Source: Termitomyces sp. T153
Taxonomy: Eukaryota; Basidiomycota; Agaricomycetes; Agaricales; Lyophyllaceae
Assembly: GCA_018296165.2 (NCBI GenBank)
Contig: JACKQL020000068.1
Coordinates: forward strand, 124,001-188,000
Direction: 5' to 3'
Length of the DNA stretch: 64,000 nucleotides
Position 1 is the stretch's first letter. Each line of letters opens with the position of its first letter. Both the position numbers and the translations under genes were made by a program. Shown here piece after piece: positions 20,628-32,485 of this stretch. Under the pieces are notes generated by a model, which did not search any database, was not told the origin of the DNA, and saw only the letters and a list, made by a program, of their open reading frames with translations.

Positions 20628-21158
20628 CGGCTTGTTTTGCTTGTTTTGACGTCGGCGAGGGTAAAGTTAGAGTGCTCTCATTAGTTGATTCTCAGCGTGT
20701 TATATGTTTCTCTTCACCAGTTTTTGTTGTTTGTGAATCTTACATTGCATTTACATACACAGGCGTTGCGGCTCAGGATCAATCGGTTCTGTTCTAAGAT
20801 GGAATTCCAAGTCATCGATGTAGGGAAATCATGGAATGACACTGATAAGAAGGCTGGCATGAGTGAAAGCGAAGAGAACCGGAGGAAGATGAAGCGAAGA
20901 CACACCTGAAAAGTTCCTTACTGAGATTTACTTCACCACTACTGTATCCATGGCATGTTCTCAAATGCAGCTATTCGGGTATGCCACGATTCAGAATATG
21001 TTCGTGCTCAATAAAGAGACAAACAACAAACCTTCTTGTCGCTTTCGCTCAATGGAAAAATTGGGCGTCGATGATGAATTTGGTATTGAGTACCTCTGAC
21101 GATGTTCCGTGCGTGGTGTGGTCTGATCGTGAACAAGATCGAGGTCATAATCAGTGAG
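20628..21158. other. Intergenic region between the HsbA-type and tropomyosin-like genes (left arm)
   Basis: The two genes converge here. Just after the HsbA stop, CTTGTTTTG occurs twice in tandem, a 9-base duplication absent in the right arm. A 74-codon frame (20685-20909) is present in both arms with no recognisable domain. Confidence 0.4.
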
Positions 21159-21918
21159 TTAGAAACGCGAGATTGCAACAGTTACCACGTACTGCTTGAC
21201 TTTCTCCTCAAATTCCTTCTTTTGCGCCTTTAATCTTTCCTTCAAAGAATCAATCTTTCTTTGGCTTGCGCTCGTGTGTTGCAATTGTTCACGTTCGGCT
21301 GAAGCTGGCTTTCGGGTCGCAAGGCTTCGATCTGCTTTCTCCAGCTCAGCATCCAAAGTATCGAGTCTGAGTTGCAGTGACGAAATCTCTTGATCTTTGC
21401 CAAAAAGCAACTGTTCCTGTTTCTTGTTTGTTGCCTCGGTTTCTTCAGCGCGACCAATCGCGTGGTCTGCATCAAGGAACAGGTGGTTGATTTCCTGTTT
21501 GATTATGGTAAGCGACAGAGCGCCTATTGCCTCAAGATACATGCCTCTTTGATTCCTTCAGTCATCGTGAAGGATCCACTGGTCAAGTTGGTGGTGGTTG
21601 AATTGCGAAAGGATTGTTGTTGCAATTGTTCACATTCGCCTGGAATTGACTTGTGGGTCGCAAGGCTCTGTTCTACTTTCTCCAGCTCAGCATCCAAAGT
21701 ATCGAGTATCAGTTGCAGTGAGGAGATCCTTCCATCCTTTCCATCCTTTCCAAGAAGCAACTGTTTCTGTTTCTTTTTTGTGACCTCGGTCTCCTCAGCG
21801 CGACCAATCGCATGGTTTGCATCAGAGAGCAGTTGGTTCATTTCCTGTGGTATAATTTTGGTAAGCAACAGAGCGCCTGTTGCCTCAAGATACATGCCTC
21901 TTTGATTCCTTCAGTCAT
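21159..21918 (-). CDS. Tropomyosin-like coiled-coil protein, two tandem modules (left copy)
   Basis: Each module starts with a seven-codon exon, MTEGIKE (21918-21898 and 21565-21545), then an intron of about 50 bases ending CAG, then a coiled-coil exon (21844 downwards and 21494-21159). The donor reads AAAGAG|GCATGT, which would make GC-AG introns; splicing at the nearby GT would create a TGA. The coiled-coil has N-terminal tropomyosin features: ATNKKQEQLLFGKDQEISSL, LDTLDAELEKAD and RKIDSLKERLKAQKKEFEEK. Tropomyosin dimers wrap actin filaments. Module 1 runs in frame into module 2 in this arm, so a fusion is possible. The family's C-terminal half (about 60-70 residues) is missing after KVKQ, where CAG|GTACGT could be a donor to an exon I cannot find. 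It may be a truncated or dying gene. Confidence 0.55.
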
Positions 21919-23622
21919 CGTGAGGGATCCGCCGGTCAAGTTGGTGGTTGAATTGAGGAATGGTTGTGTTCAGTGACTGGTTATATATCCAAGTGATGCC
22001 ATCCATTGTGTAATCGGGCACTGTTGACTTCATATTGGTATTAAGAAAAATTAATCTTTGAGGCTGGGGCCAACAATTCAAATGAGGAAATACAGAAACC
22101 CCACATCCAGTCATCAGGTGCCTCGTCTGTCATACAATGTCTTTTACAATTACAAAAGGTTCACATACTTTCTGGATATTGTTCCCACTGTCCGTTTATG
22201 GCGCACAGCTCTATAGTCATGGCAAAGAAACGGTTACGGCAATTGTGAACTGTGCCGTACTATCACAAACAAGGATTTGCAAAATTCTGAGCATATCGAT
22301 GATAATGAGACATCAGCTGCACTGTCTTCTGATCAGTTTTCGAGAATCAAGTGTGTTAAGATCTGGGTAAGACATCCAACATTTTCCTGGGTAATAGAGT
22401 GCTGTGAATGGTTGGCCGGACTTCAAAATTTGTTTAGTGTTCATGGCAAGATCTAAGTTCCCCTCTCCACGCTGTCCAATAATCCGTGGTTGCAGAGTAA
22501 AACGCAGTTTTTGTCCTCAGTCACTCGATATAACGTAAAGTCGACTGTTTATTACCTGCAGAGTAAAAAGCAGTTTTAGTCTACAGAAGTATGTAAGTCG
22601 TTGTAAATTGAAGATGGACGAATTCTACTCACCCTCAATCACTCGATATAACGTAAAGTCGACTGAGTGTGTTTGTCACGTATTCTAGAATAAGAGGAAT
22701 GTAAAATGAGGTTTAGAAACAAAGACGTTATAGCAAATACTGATCACCCTGACTGGGATCACAGGAGGTATGCCATAAAAGGAAGTAAGAGGTAATATGA
22801 CGTACGCCGATGGTGATGTATCGTATGTCTATTCTCAACAGTGGTATTGGGACAGTGTGGAGAGGGAGCTTAGCATATGCTTTCTTCATATTGTGTGTGC
22901 GTCATCCAGCACTGAAGGCACCTTCCTGCTTATTTCAGTTGCTATAGTACATGAGGTAGTATGTCAGTCCACTACAGAACATCATAGGTACAGTTTATGT
23001 ACCCTCTAGTAGGTACTCTGACCAGACACCTTTTACAAGTGTGCCGGTTACACCTCATAGCTTAACCCTTCTTCCATCAATGGCAGTCTAAACATGATAC
23101 ATGGTAATCTGCACCAATGACAACATTTGACTTATTTACCTCAGACTACCTTGGATTATATTAATTACTGATGTTGTAATTTATCTAAAAATCTCTTACA
23201 ATCATACAGTTAAGCTCTCTGATTTTGGTAGTAAATGTTAAGTGACAAGTAACCCCTGAAGATGTCTTTGATCACAGTAACAAAAATATTGAAGACTTGG
23301 CCACTGGACTAACTAACCCTGCTCATATGAGAAATAAGCTGGGCATCCCCTGACATCTGGACCTTCAATGCAGTTATAGGTGCCAAAATAACAAATTTCA
23401 GAGTTCTCAGATGCCAGATCATCAGTGGAGATGCCATGTTTGCAGGATCAATTCTTTTGATTCCAAAGATAAATATGGATGTCTCTGGAGAGGATTTGAC
23501 AATTTACATCATGCATGAGACAATCCCAGTTCTGTCGGCCTTTGCTATTACAATCATCAAATCTCAAGGTCAAATTGAATGAACCATTCATAAAGATTTT
23601 TTGATTGTGGTCAATGATATGA
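21919..23622. other. Left-arm distal region without a recognised gene
   Basis: It contains spaced direct repeats (22491-22665, listed separately), a 77-codon frame (22137-22370) and a 70-codon frame (22797-23009), both nearly or fully identical in the other arm. A 55-base stretch at 23007-23062 (GGTACTCTGACCAGACACC...) matches SINE-like element 1 near 12860-12912. Nothing here is recognisable as a protein family. Confidence 0.4.
22491..22665 (+). repeat. Two interleaved direct repeats (32-base and 25-base units)
   Basis: A 32-base unit containing ATATAACGTAAAGTCGACTG occurs at 22516-22547 and 22634-22665 with one mismatch. A 25-base unit beginning TGCAGAGTAAAA occurs at 22491-22515 and 22557-22581. 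The same set is at about 46908-47082 in the right arm. Function unknown. Confidence 0.7.
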
Positions 23623-23650
23623 TGCACTTTCTTTGTGCACATCAGGAGAT

Positions 23651-24365
23651 GATGATGATGAACCATTTTATTTATCTTCGAGGCCTATTTTACACATGAC
23701 CTTCGTGTTCCAAGCCCCGCAGTACGTAATGGGGGTGGTACCGTTTTCCCACACTAAGTCCCGCTACCATCTGCCGTTAACGTGCCCTCCCAATTTCTAA
23801 ACCCAGCTGTACTCGGCAATGCTTACTGTGTGCGCGCTGGTATTGTCCCACGATGAGGCGCTCGGCCAGCTCATAGCCTCCCACTCCCACGCACCAGTAA
23901 GGGTCTCACGACTAACCCTTCCCCACACCCAGACGCTACTTTCGGAAGATCGAACCCGAGATTCGGAACCCGCGACGGAATGAGCCGATGGACCACACAT
24001 TGCATCGGCAGCCTGCTCGAACTATTGACTCCTATCCTCACGCCTACCCGTGCCACGACCCGCTTGGTCAGCGAAGGCCTGGACCTTCTCCCAAATCCGT
24101 CGCACCGGGGAAACTTCTCTTTTTCTGATCTGTCACGAGCGTGGTGGTCACATTGCCTCATTGAACCACGTGCTTGATTGCTCGGTCCTGGTCGGCCTGC
24201 ACTACAAAGCCTGGCTAGTCGAGCACGTGTGGGCGGAGGCTTCCCGGCGGCGTTGAAAATAACCCACGTGGTGTCTAAGGTGTTTTCCACACAGGCGCAC
24301 TCAGCCAGAGTCGAAACCCCGACCTTGCACTCACAGATCATGTGACCCGCTTTGGGACACGATGG
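23651..24365 (-). mobile_element. SINE-like retroposon 2 (CpG-retaining)
   Basis: The element is flanked by a perfect 11-base duplication, CATCAGGAGAT (23640-23650 and 24366-24376). The minus strand ends in an ATC repeat (23651-23661) and shows a B-box-like GGTTTCGACTC near 24320. It is homologous to the element at 12756-13750 but lacks a block of that copy and keeps many CG dinucleotides, so it is much younger. It lies just outside the end of the left duplication arm. Confidence 0.7.
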
Positions 24366-24465
24366 CATCAGGAGATTGTATCAAGACCATTTTTGCCAGA
24401 AAACCATCAGGGAAGACTGCAAATTATGTATAGTGAAAAATTCTCAATACTGTACAAATGTAAGT

Positions 24466-24722
24466 TGTTGGAGATGAGTTGCACTGGATGTGAGGGAATA
24501 CCAGCATGTGCTACAACATAGATGGATTAAGAAGTGGAGCAGTGCATATGGGTGTGGATAGGAACTCAGGCACACCTCAGTCTATCCTACACAGACTGAG
24601 ATGAGCCATCTTGTTATATATTCCAAAAGTACATATTCATGTACATCAGTTTCCATGTCTACAATAGGTACACCCTAATCAAATATAGTCTATCCTAAAC
24701 AGGCCAAGTTTCCATGTCCACA
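24466..24722 (+). repeat. 5' LTR of the Copia element
   Basis: It begins TGTTGGAGATGAG and ends CCATGTCCACA. It retains the intact target sequence (ACATCAGTTTCC) that is occupied by LTR-B in the 3' LTR. Confidence 0.7.
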
Positions 24723-24779
24723 ATAGGTTATAGGGCCCTGGCCACTCAGTGTGTAAGGCTCACAAAATTTTACTTGACC

Positions 24780-25620
24780 ATCAAAATTGACCCCTGACTC
24801 CCAGACCCAAAAAAGAAAATATCCTCTTCTGCTGCAAGCAGAGGAAAAATTTGATGGCTCAAACTGGCTGTCATTCAAAATGACTATCATCAAAGCTGCC
24901 TGCAGATGCAGCATGTATGGATACTTGACTGGCAAAATCAAGTGCCCCCTTCCCAAAAGTGCAAAAACAGAGACCATCAAGAAAATGATGATGGCTAAGC
25001 AGTCCAGGATGACCACAACCTGGTGGGGAGACCAAAATCCATCAGTGACCAAGTGGATGCAATAGGATGCATATGCCTACAGCATGGTAACTTTAAACAT
25101 CACAAACCCCATTGGTGCTGGCATAAGGCTTGATGGTTCTGTGGCAAATGCCTGAAAATCCCTGACTGCCATTCACAATGCCAGGTCAGACCTATGCCTG
25201 ACCAATGCAGAGAAGAAACCAGCTGCAATAGAATACACTGACAGAGGCAATATCAAGGCACACTTCACCATGATGCACATGGCATGGTCAAAGCAAATAA
25301 CCAAGGCATGAACATTGATGATGCCAAGTTCTGAATGCTGCTCATAGAGTCTATGCCAGTGAACTGGGCTCCTATCACTGCCACATTGATGTAAGCCAGA
25401 ACATCCACAGACATTATTATGTGCCTCACCACATATGCAATTGTCCCCCACAGGCCATTCATCATTGCTGCTACAAAATCAGTGCAGGCCCTATCTATGC
25501 AGGCAAACCACTGGGACAAATGCAGGAACTATGGACATGATGGACACACAAAAGACAGGTGTTACTGGAAGGGTGGGGGAATGGAGGGGCAGTACCCTGA
25601 CTGGTGATGCAAGAAGGGTG
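24780..25620 (+). pseudogene. Copia gag remnant
   Basis: EEKFDGSNWLSFKMTIIKAA and YGYLTGKIKCP (24838-24950) are the start of a Copia-type gag (UBN2-like). The zinc knuckle near 25528-25570 reads CRNYGHDGHTKDRC, so the second metal-binding Cys is Tyr. It is followed by WKGGG. Frames shift between the two parts. Gag packages element RNA; this copy is non-functional. Confidence 0.65.
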
Positions 25621-25724
25621 GGAAGGGGGACACAAATACCTCCAACTCATTGATGCCACTCCCTATTGCAAACTCTGTGATTACATTGGCAAACAATGAT
25701 GTCACCCCCTGATGCTTAGCATTC

Positions 25725-26831
25725 ACAGTGATAAGCAATGCCAGCCCTGATGGTAAAGTGACCATGTACGCTGACACTGCAGCTAGCTGCCACTTTTTTG
25801 TTGATAGGAGGGACTTCAAGACATATCATGAACTAGGTCCCACCAAAGCTGCAGGTCATACAGCCAACAAGGGGGGGTTGTTCTATATAGCAGGGGTGGG
25901 CAGAGTTGTAAAACACATCAGGTATGACAGAAGGGAGATCAAACTCACTTTTAAAGATGCAGTCCATGCTCCAAACCTCAGCCATAACTTAATATCAATT
26001 GGGTCACTCAGCAAAAAGGGGTGCAAAATGCACTTCAAAGGGTTGGGAACTACTGTCTGGGCACTAAGGTTGTCTTCCTTGATGACTAGGCACTGGTGGC
26101 AATGGCAACATGTTACTTACATCACCCAATGGATTTTGAAACATGGCATTGATGCTTCAGCCATATCAGCAAGGCTACCCTCCATGACATGATCAAAAAC
26201 AGAGTGATGGACAGACTAGCTGTAACAAAAATGTCAGCCCTTGGGAAATGTGAGGATTGTATTATGGGCAAGAATACTTGCCATCCATTGGACTCTGAGG
26301 TCAAGATTGAGCAGCAACCATATGAACCTGTGGCTTTCAACCTATAGGGCCCTGCCAGGGTCCAGACAACTGGGGGGAAGTCATGGATGATGATTGCCTC
26401 TGATAATGCAGGAGCTGAGACCAATATATAGTATCTAACTCACAAAACAAAAGTATCAACTGTTGTATGCCTATGATCCTTTGACACCAGGGTCAAAAAT
26501 CAGACAGGCCATTGCATCAGGTTCATCAGGACTGACAGGGGTACTGAGCTTGTGGACAAGCTGTGAAATGAACACTGCAACAAGAGAGGCATTGTACATG
26601 AGACCACTGCACTGCAATTGTCATTAGCAAATGGTATTCCAGAGAGGAAAAATTGTACCATGATGACCCTCACCAGAAGCATGCTCAGCAACTCAATGCT
26701 CCCTGCCCACTACTGGGGCAAGGCACCAACCATCAGGCATCCAGGGAAGACCCCATATAAAATACAAACTGGAAAGAAACCTGACATATCCCGCTTGAGG
26801 CCACTCAGATCAGTGGCATATGCCAAGATAC
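25725..26831 (+). pseudogene. Copia protease and integrase remnant
   Basis: The protease shows MYADTAASCHFF (25765-25800), an altered D-(S/T)-G active-site motif with Ala for Gly. A pre-integrase segment, NLSHNLISIGSLSKKGCKM (25975-26030), follows, and the integrase region contains FIRTDRGTELVDK (about 26520-26562), NGIPERKN (26630-26653) and LPAHYWGKA. Frames are interrupted. An LTR-B lies at 26832-27886, after which the integrase-RT linker continues. Confidence 0.65.
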
Positions 26832-27886
26832 TGTCAGGTGATGCTGACCATGGGGGCTCAGCTGCACTGGTCAAGTCCTTACTAGGTGGATGCAGTGTCC
26901 TGCACTTATAACCTGGTGCTCTGGGGTTGGTGTAGACAATAGGACTTGCAAGGGGAAGATAAGGGAAGTGGTCCAAGCAAGTCTGGAGTGGTCTGGGGAA
27001 GTCTAAGACCAAGTACATTAAACATTGGGCTTGGGTGGGTGTCAGGAACAAGTCTGTAAGTGAGTATATGGGCTGCAGAGTGAGCAGAGGTTTTGCAAGT
27101 GATGGGAGCAGAGCCAGAGTCTGATGGGGGATCAATCAAGAATGATGGGTTCCAGGGCTGAGTGTGGGGTAAGGTCTGGAGTTGTTGTAAGAATGTTTGA
27201 AGGTTTGTAGCATGTGCACAGAGTGTGTAATGATGTCAGAGATGAAATGAACTTGGGAATGGAAAGGGGAAAAGAGATAGTCAAGATGAGACAAAGGCAA
27301 GACAAGACAAAGCTGAGAAAAGAGATAGATTCAAGACTAAAGATAGAAACAGAGATGAAACAGAGAGAAACACAGGACACAAGTAACCAAGTAAATGTAA
27401 TATCAAGACTAAGGTAATAGATGCTACTCTATGTCTTTATATACTAACTACTGGACTTCCTTTGGGGTTTGAGTGTGTGACAGCAGGGCTTGTTGGAGCC
27501 ATGTGGGGTTGGCAGGTGCTGGCTCTGATCAGAGGGCAGGACACAGTGATATTCTGATGGAAACACAGTATGTTCTGTAGTTGTTGGGGAACTCTGGAGT
27601 GGTTGTATAGGTTGCAGGGGTGGTTAAGTGATGTATGCCTGTGCCAGGAAAAGTGTTGGAGGGGCTCAGGGGCATAGGCAAGAAGGGGGAGCTGAGGAGG
27701 CCCATAGGGGATGTGCCTGGGTTTACCAGAGGATTGTCAGGATTTGCTGATGAAGCATTGGAGTTAGCCAGAATAGGAGCCATGGGTCAACAAGGGTTTG
27801 GGTGAGTTGGGGGGATGTTGGGGAGGGCTCTAGAGAGGTGGGGTGTCCTGAGGGAAGGTCCAGAGGTGCAGGAGTGGGTCATGACA
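26832..27886 (-). mobile_element. Solo LTR-B in the Copia integrase region
   Basis: It runs from TGTCAGGTGATGCTGACC to GGGTCATGACA (1055 bases) and is flanked by GATAC at 26827-26831 and 27887-27891, an exact 5-base target duplication. No internal retroelement sequence accompanies it, so it is a solo LTR left by recombination. CpG-poor. Confidence 0.85.
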
Positions 27887-27891
27887 GATAC

Positions 27892-29535
27892 CACAGGAGG
27901 ACAATACACAGAAGCTCAATGCAAGGTCAATTAAGGCAGTGCTAGTGGAGTACCTTGGTTGAGGTGACTAGAAGTTGCTGGACAGGTTGACTGGGAGGAT
28001 ATTCAGATTATGCAATGTGGTGTTGGAGGAGCTCAGGCATATTGTGGGGAAAAATCAGCAGACCTATTGATATCCTTGACATTGCTGAGGACAACTCCAA
28101 AAATGCCATTGATAATATGGCAGTCACAACAGAGCAAGCAACCCCCAATGAAACACTACAGGCAGCCACATGTGAGGTCACTACTGAGGAATTGGGAAGA
28201 GTGAAAATCAAGAGGGAAATTAATATCCAGGGACAGAATATAGCACCCCCCTCTAGATAATTACCTAGGATCTGCATTAATGCCACACCACCCATTCCCC
28301 CTTACCAGCCACCTGCAAAATTCACACTAGAAAACTGTCATCTACATGCATGCCAGGAGTGTTTGATGAGGAGGACAATACTCCCATTGCAGCAGCAGCA
28401 TGCAGCAGGACAAATGAGGATTCTTGGATTCCCAAGACATATAGCAAAGCTATGACATAGCTAGACTTATGAAAGGAAGCCATAGACAAGGAGAGGGGGC
28501 AAATGTATGAGCAGAAGGTGTGGAGGTTGGTCCCAAGGCCCATCAGAGCTAGAACAATGAGGAATTGATGGACCTTTGCCCTGAAGTACAATGGGGACAA
28601 GGAAGTCATTGCACCTTAAGCCTGGCTGGTGGCAAAGGAGTACCCTCAGATACCAGAGGTGGACTTCTTTTTGACATATGCATCAGTGGTCCAACATGAG
28701 TTGCTGTGCATGAATCTGGCAATTGGAACAATTTTCAACTATAAGATATGGCAAATTGACTACCCAAGCACATACTTCAACACACCAATACAGGCACCAA
28801 TTCTCATGGAGCAACTGGAGAAATATGCAGAGAAGCCAAGCAAGGTGTTTGAGATTGACATAGTGAGTAGATGGCAGGTTAGGGGGAGTGTGGAAGTGGA
28901 TGGGTGTATGGTGGTGGAGGACTTGGAGGACATAGACAATAACAAAAAGAGCTTGGTGTCAGCCTTAGACAAGGCATTGTATGGAACAATAGATGCCAGA
29001 AATAACTGGTTGAGGACTTTGAATGAGGACATGACAAGACTGGAATACAAGCACTCAGAGGTGGACCAGTTGGTTAGATTAAGAAAACAGGATGGAGAAT
29101 GAAACATCACTAGCACCTATATGGACAATACAACTGGCATGTCCTTGTCAAAAGAGGAGCCAGCTTGCATATGCAAGGAACTTGGAGAAACATTCAAAAT
29201 TAAAGACATGGGGACATTCACTTTGTGCTGGAAATACAAGTTAGTTACAATCAAGATTTGAAGACCCTTACACTCAACTAGGAAGAATACATCTGTCATG
29301 TCCTTGAGCATTATGGAATGACTGACTGCAAACCAAAATATACCCCCTTACTACCAGGCATCATTTTCAGCAAATCACAGTGCATGTTGGCCCCCAAGGA
29401 CTGAGAGTTCATTTTCAACAAACCATTCAATGAGGCACTCAGTAGGCTCAATCATATATGTGCAGATTGGGATATGCCCTGACATTGCATTTGCAGTTGT
29501 ATCACTCAGCCACTATATGCAGCACCTGGAAAAGG
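27892..29535 (+). pseudogene. Copia integrase-RT linker and reverse transcriptase remnant
   Basis: After a linker (28015-28260), a frame at 28629 reads AKEYPQIPEVDFFLTYASVV (the family's AKGY-Q-G-DY-ETFSPVV) and CMNLAIGTIFNYKIWQIDYP (the LAIAA-DWEI-Q-DV motif). Further shifted pieces include VCICKELGETFKIKDMG-type sequence near 29170-29220 and a region near 29440-29535 equivalent to the RT C-terminus. The YVDD metal site is not recognisable. Confidence 0.6.
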
Positions 29536-30662
29536 TGATAAGATCCACTTGTTGCTAAGCACCATTTATGGCATTTCTGATTGGACTGCAGCTGACTATA
29601 TTGTACATGACCTGGCACAAGTCATGACACTCAGCACATGAGGTCTAGCTCCAGGGTCTGGAACAACATAGCCTTTGCATGGGATTTTAGTGACCATGAG
29701 ACTTATGGATCATGAGCCACATCATGTGGAGTTTGGACTCTGGATTTAGAACAACAAGGCCAAGACTTTTCTCAGCAGCAATTGCTAGCAACATTTACTA
29801 GCAACAATACTGCTTTCTTTCCAAAAAGAGATATATTGACAGTTGTGTGATTTCTTACTGATTATTTCTCTTGTCAAGCTTACAAACATACTTGAATGGT
29901 GTCTACACTTCAGGTATTGATGTCAGAAATGCTCTTTTCTTGTGATTGACAATTTCTACACATTATATTGACCTTGCATACTTTTACTTGGCTACCTGAC
30001 TGACACTCAGTATGTATCATAAACACTTTCAGATACCATTGCTGGTGGCAACTAACATTTCCTTTCTTATACTATATCTACATACAGTATAAATACTGCC
30101 TGTACATAGAGACAAAGACAACAAACAGAAGACCATTCCCCCCCCCCTTTCACTAGCTCTAAGCTTACCAGCTTAAGATCTCTTATTGCTCTTTAACTTG
30201 CCATTGCCAATGACTTAATGACAGTCTCAATGACCCCAATTACAACTTAGTGTGGTATCAACTATGGGTACCTTCTGTGTTATTTTGACTTAGGAACACT
30301 AACAACTACATCTAGCAATTAGTTTGCATTTGTCCCCCAGCCTCTTTTGTCTTCACTTTCCCCTTTGTTGCCCAACTCCCCATTTATTGCTTAGTTTCCC
30401 CTTTTCTTAGCAACTCTTTTGCCTTTGTTCTCTTCCCCTCCTTTGACCTAGCAACCCTTTGTTACCATTGAGCAATTTCAGCTAGCAATAGCAACTCCTT
30501 TCACTTCTTGTTTACTCCACACCTGTTAGCTCTTGTTCTCTGGAACAGTTACTGACTTGCCCTCTATGAACTTTCCTACTGTCATCTACCCTATCTAGTT
30601 GCTAGTGTTTAGGTCTTCCTTTTTGGTTTCCTGCATGGCACTAGGCAGCATAGGTGCACATC
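29536..30662 (+). mobile_element. 1.1 kb inserted element between Copia RT and RNase H (probable LTR-type)
   Basis: The insertion interrupts the Copia coding sequence, which continues from the PGKA codons (about 29525) to HWQALKH (about 30672). AAAGG flanks both sides (29531-29535 and 30663-30667), and the ends are TGATAAG... and ...CACATC. It has a TATA-like AGTATAAATACTG (about 30078), a C11-type tract (30137-30148) and TGGTATCAACTATGGG (30253), which resembles a Copia primer-binding site. It may thus be an LTR plus leader of another Copia family. No coding capacity was found. Confidence 0.5.
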
Positions 30663-30667
30663 AAAGG

Positions 30668-31112
30668 CCCATTGGCAGGCACTAAAGCATGTCATGCAGT
30701 ACATCAAGGCCACAATACATTACAAGTTACAATATGGCAGCAAAGGACATCAGGACTACACTCCATGCAGTTATTACAATTCAGACTTCACTTCAGATAT
30801 TGATAGCTGGCATTTGGTCCCATGGGGAGTATTTCTACAGGCAGGCAGCCCTACATGCTGGAGCATGGAACATCAAGCAACAGTGTTGACATCTATGATG
30901 GAGGCCAAATATATAATTTTGGGAAAGGCATGCACAGGATTATGGGGGACAACAATGGGTCAATTGCAATTGCCAAGGACAAGAGGAACCATAACTGTGT
31001 CAAACATATTGATGTTTGTCACCATTATGTATGGAAAGTGGTTGAGCAAGGAATTGAGTATGTACCAAGTGAGGAAAACTTAGCCAACTTATTCACAAAA
31101 CCATTGGCATGA
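30668..31112 (+). pseudogene. Copia RNase H remnant
   Basis: Frames give WQALKHVMQYIKAT (about 30675), SDFTSDIDSW, EAKYIILGKAC, MGDNNGSIAIAK and KHIDVCHHYVWK, then EYVPSEENLANLFTKPLA (31059-31112, directly followed by a stop). These match the Copia RNase H (D-W-D, E-EY, D-QSAI, KHI-I-YHF, LADI-TKPL). The polypurine-like AACTCAAGAGGAG (31166-31178) precedes the 3' LTR. Confidence 0.7.
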
Positions 31113-31362
31113 CTGCTCCACACAAAATTCTGCAAGGCAGTTATATGAATACTGATGTATCATGCAACTCAAGAGGAGTGTTGGAGACAAGTCACACTGG
31201 ATACAAGGGAATATTGGCATGTGCTACAACATAGATAGATTAGGAAGTGGAGCAGTGCATATGGGTGCAGATCAGAACTCAGGCACTCCTCAGTCTATCC
31301 TACACAGACTGACGTGAGCCATCTCATTATATATCCCAAAAGTACATACTCACATACATCAG

Positions 31363-32485
31363 TGTCATGACCCACTCCCTGGACCCCTGACCTTGTTCCC
31401 AACCTGCTTGCTTCCCCGGAGCTTCCTCCAACACCCCACTGAACTCCCCCAACCTTTGTCCACTCTCTGTACTCACTCCAGATAACTCCTACACTTCTCC
31501 AGCAAACTCTGACAGCCCCCTGGCTAACTCCAATGCCTTCTCTGCAGCCATCAATGCTTCCCCTAACTCTCCTGAGCCCCTGGGACCCTCCCTCATTGTT
31601 TCTGACTCTAGCATGCATCACCAACTCCTTTCCCTAGTTTGCCTGACCAACCCCAGAGCATCATGATGACCCTGGAATGGCCTGCATCCCCAACTGATCC
31701 CATCAGAATATCACTGTGGCCCATCCCCTGATCACAACTGACACCCATCAACTCTGCACAGCTCTGACAAGCCCTGCTGCCACACCCACTATCCCCCAGA
31801 GCTCTTCAGTAGTCAGTATATAAGTTGTAGAGTAGCACCTCATACTCTAGTCTTGATATTACCAATTGCTTAATGCTACCTATGGTCTGATTGTTTCTGT
31901 CTTATCTGTGTTCCTTTTTCCTTTGATCTCAGTCTCCCAGTCTTGTCTTGTCTCTATTTCTGTTATTGTCTCATTATCATTCTGTATCTCTGCTTGAATC
32001 TATTTTCATTCTCATCTCAATCTTGTCTTGTCTTGTTTGACTCTGTTTCCATTATTGTGTTCAAGTCCTTTCAACCCTAATGCCTTTACAAACTCCATGC
32101 TTACAATTATGAACTCAAACATTCTTTAAACCAACTCTGGACCTCACTATTTGCTTGGCCCCAAAACCCATCAACATCTATTGATCCCCCATCAAGCTCC
32201 AGCTCCACTCCCATCACTTGCATAGCCTCTGCTTACCCTGCACCTTCAATACTCACCTCCAGACTTGTATCTGATGCTTCTTCAAGCCCAATGCTTTCCC
32301 CACAACTTGTCTTAGACTTCCCCAGACTACCCTGGACTTGTTTGGATCACTTTCCCTTGCTTACCCTCACAAGTCCCCAATGTCTAGACCTTCTCTGAAT
32401 GCCAAGTTATCAGTGTAGGATATTGTGTCTGCCTAGTAAGGACTCACCAGTGTAGCTGAGCCTCTGTAGTCAGTGGAACCTGACA
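31363..32485 (+). mobile_element. Solo LTR-B inside the Copia 3' LTR
   Basis: TGTCATGACCCACTCC... to ...GTGGAACCTGACA (1123 bases) is flanked by ATCAG at 31358-31362 and 32486-32490. The intact ACATCAGTTTCC in the Copia 5' LTR is the empty site. A TATA-like TATATAAG is at about 31818. CpG-poor. Confidence 0.9.

Larger units (their letters stand above)
15421..23622. repeat. Left arm of a large inverted duplication
   Basis: This 8.2 kb matches, in reverse complement, 45951-52555 and then 57590-57715 plus 60513-61455. Over 19862-23622 coordinates pair with a constant sum of 69564-69573. A 70-residue frame at 22797-23009 is identical to 46564-46776. The arm holds Plavaka remains, tRNA-like units, an HsbA-type gene and tropomyosin-like modules. 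Outside the Plavaka part CpG is retained, so the DNA was not long-silenced. Confidence 0.9.

Noticed and set aside
21390..21905. 171-codon plus-strand frame rich in Ser, Cys and Phe, also present at 47668-48183
   Set aside because: It is the antisense of the tropomyosin-like coiled-coil exons. Its length reflects the codon bias of the Glu/Lys/Leu-rich coiled coil on the other strand.
27214..27417. Charged 67-codon frame resembling a coiled coil
   Set aside because: It lies within the solo LTR-B, in a purine-rich part (GAGACAAGACAAAG-type repeats) that gives Lys/Glu/Arg-rich translations in several copies.
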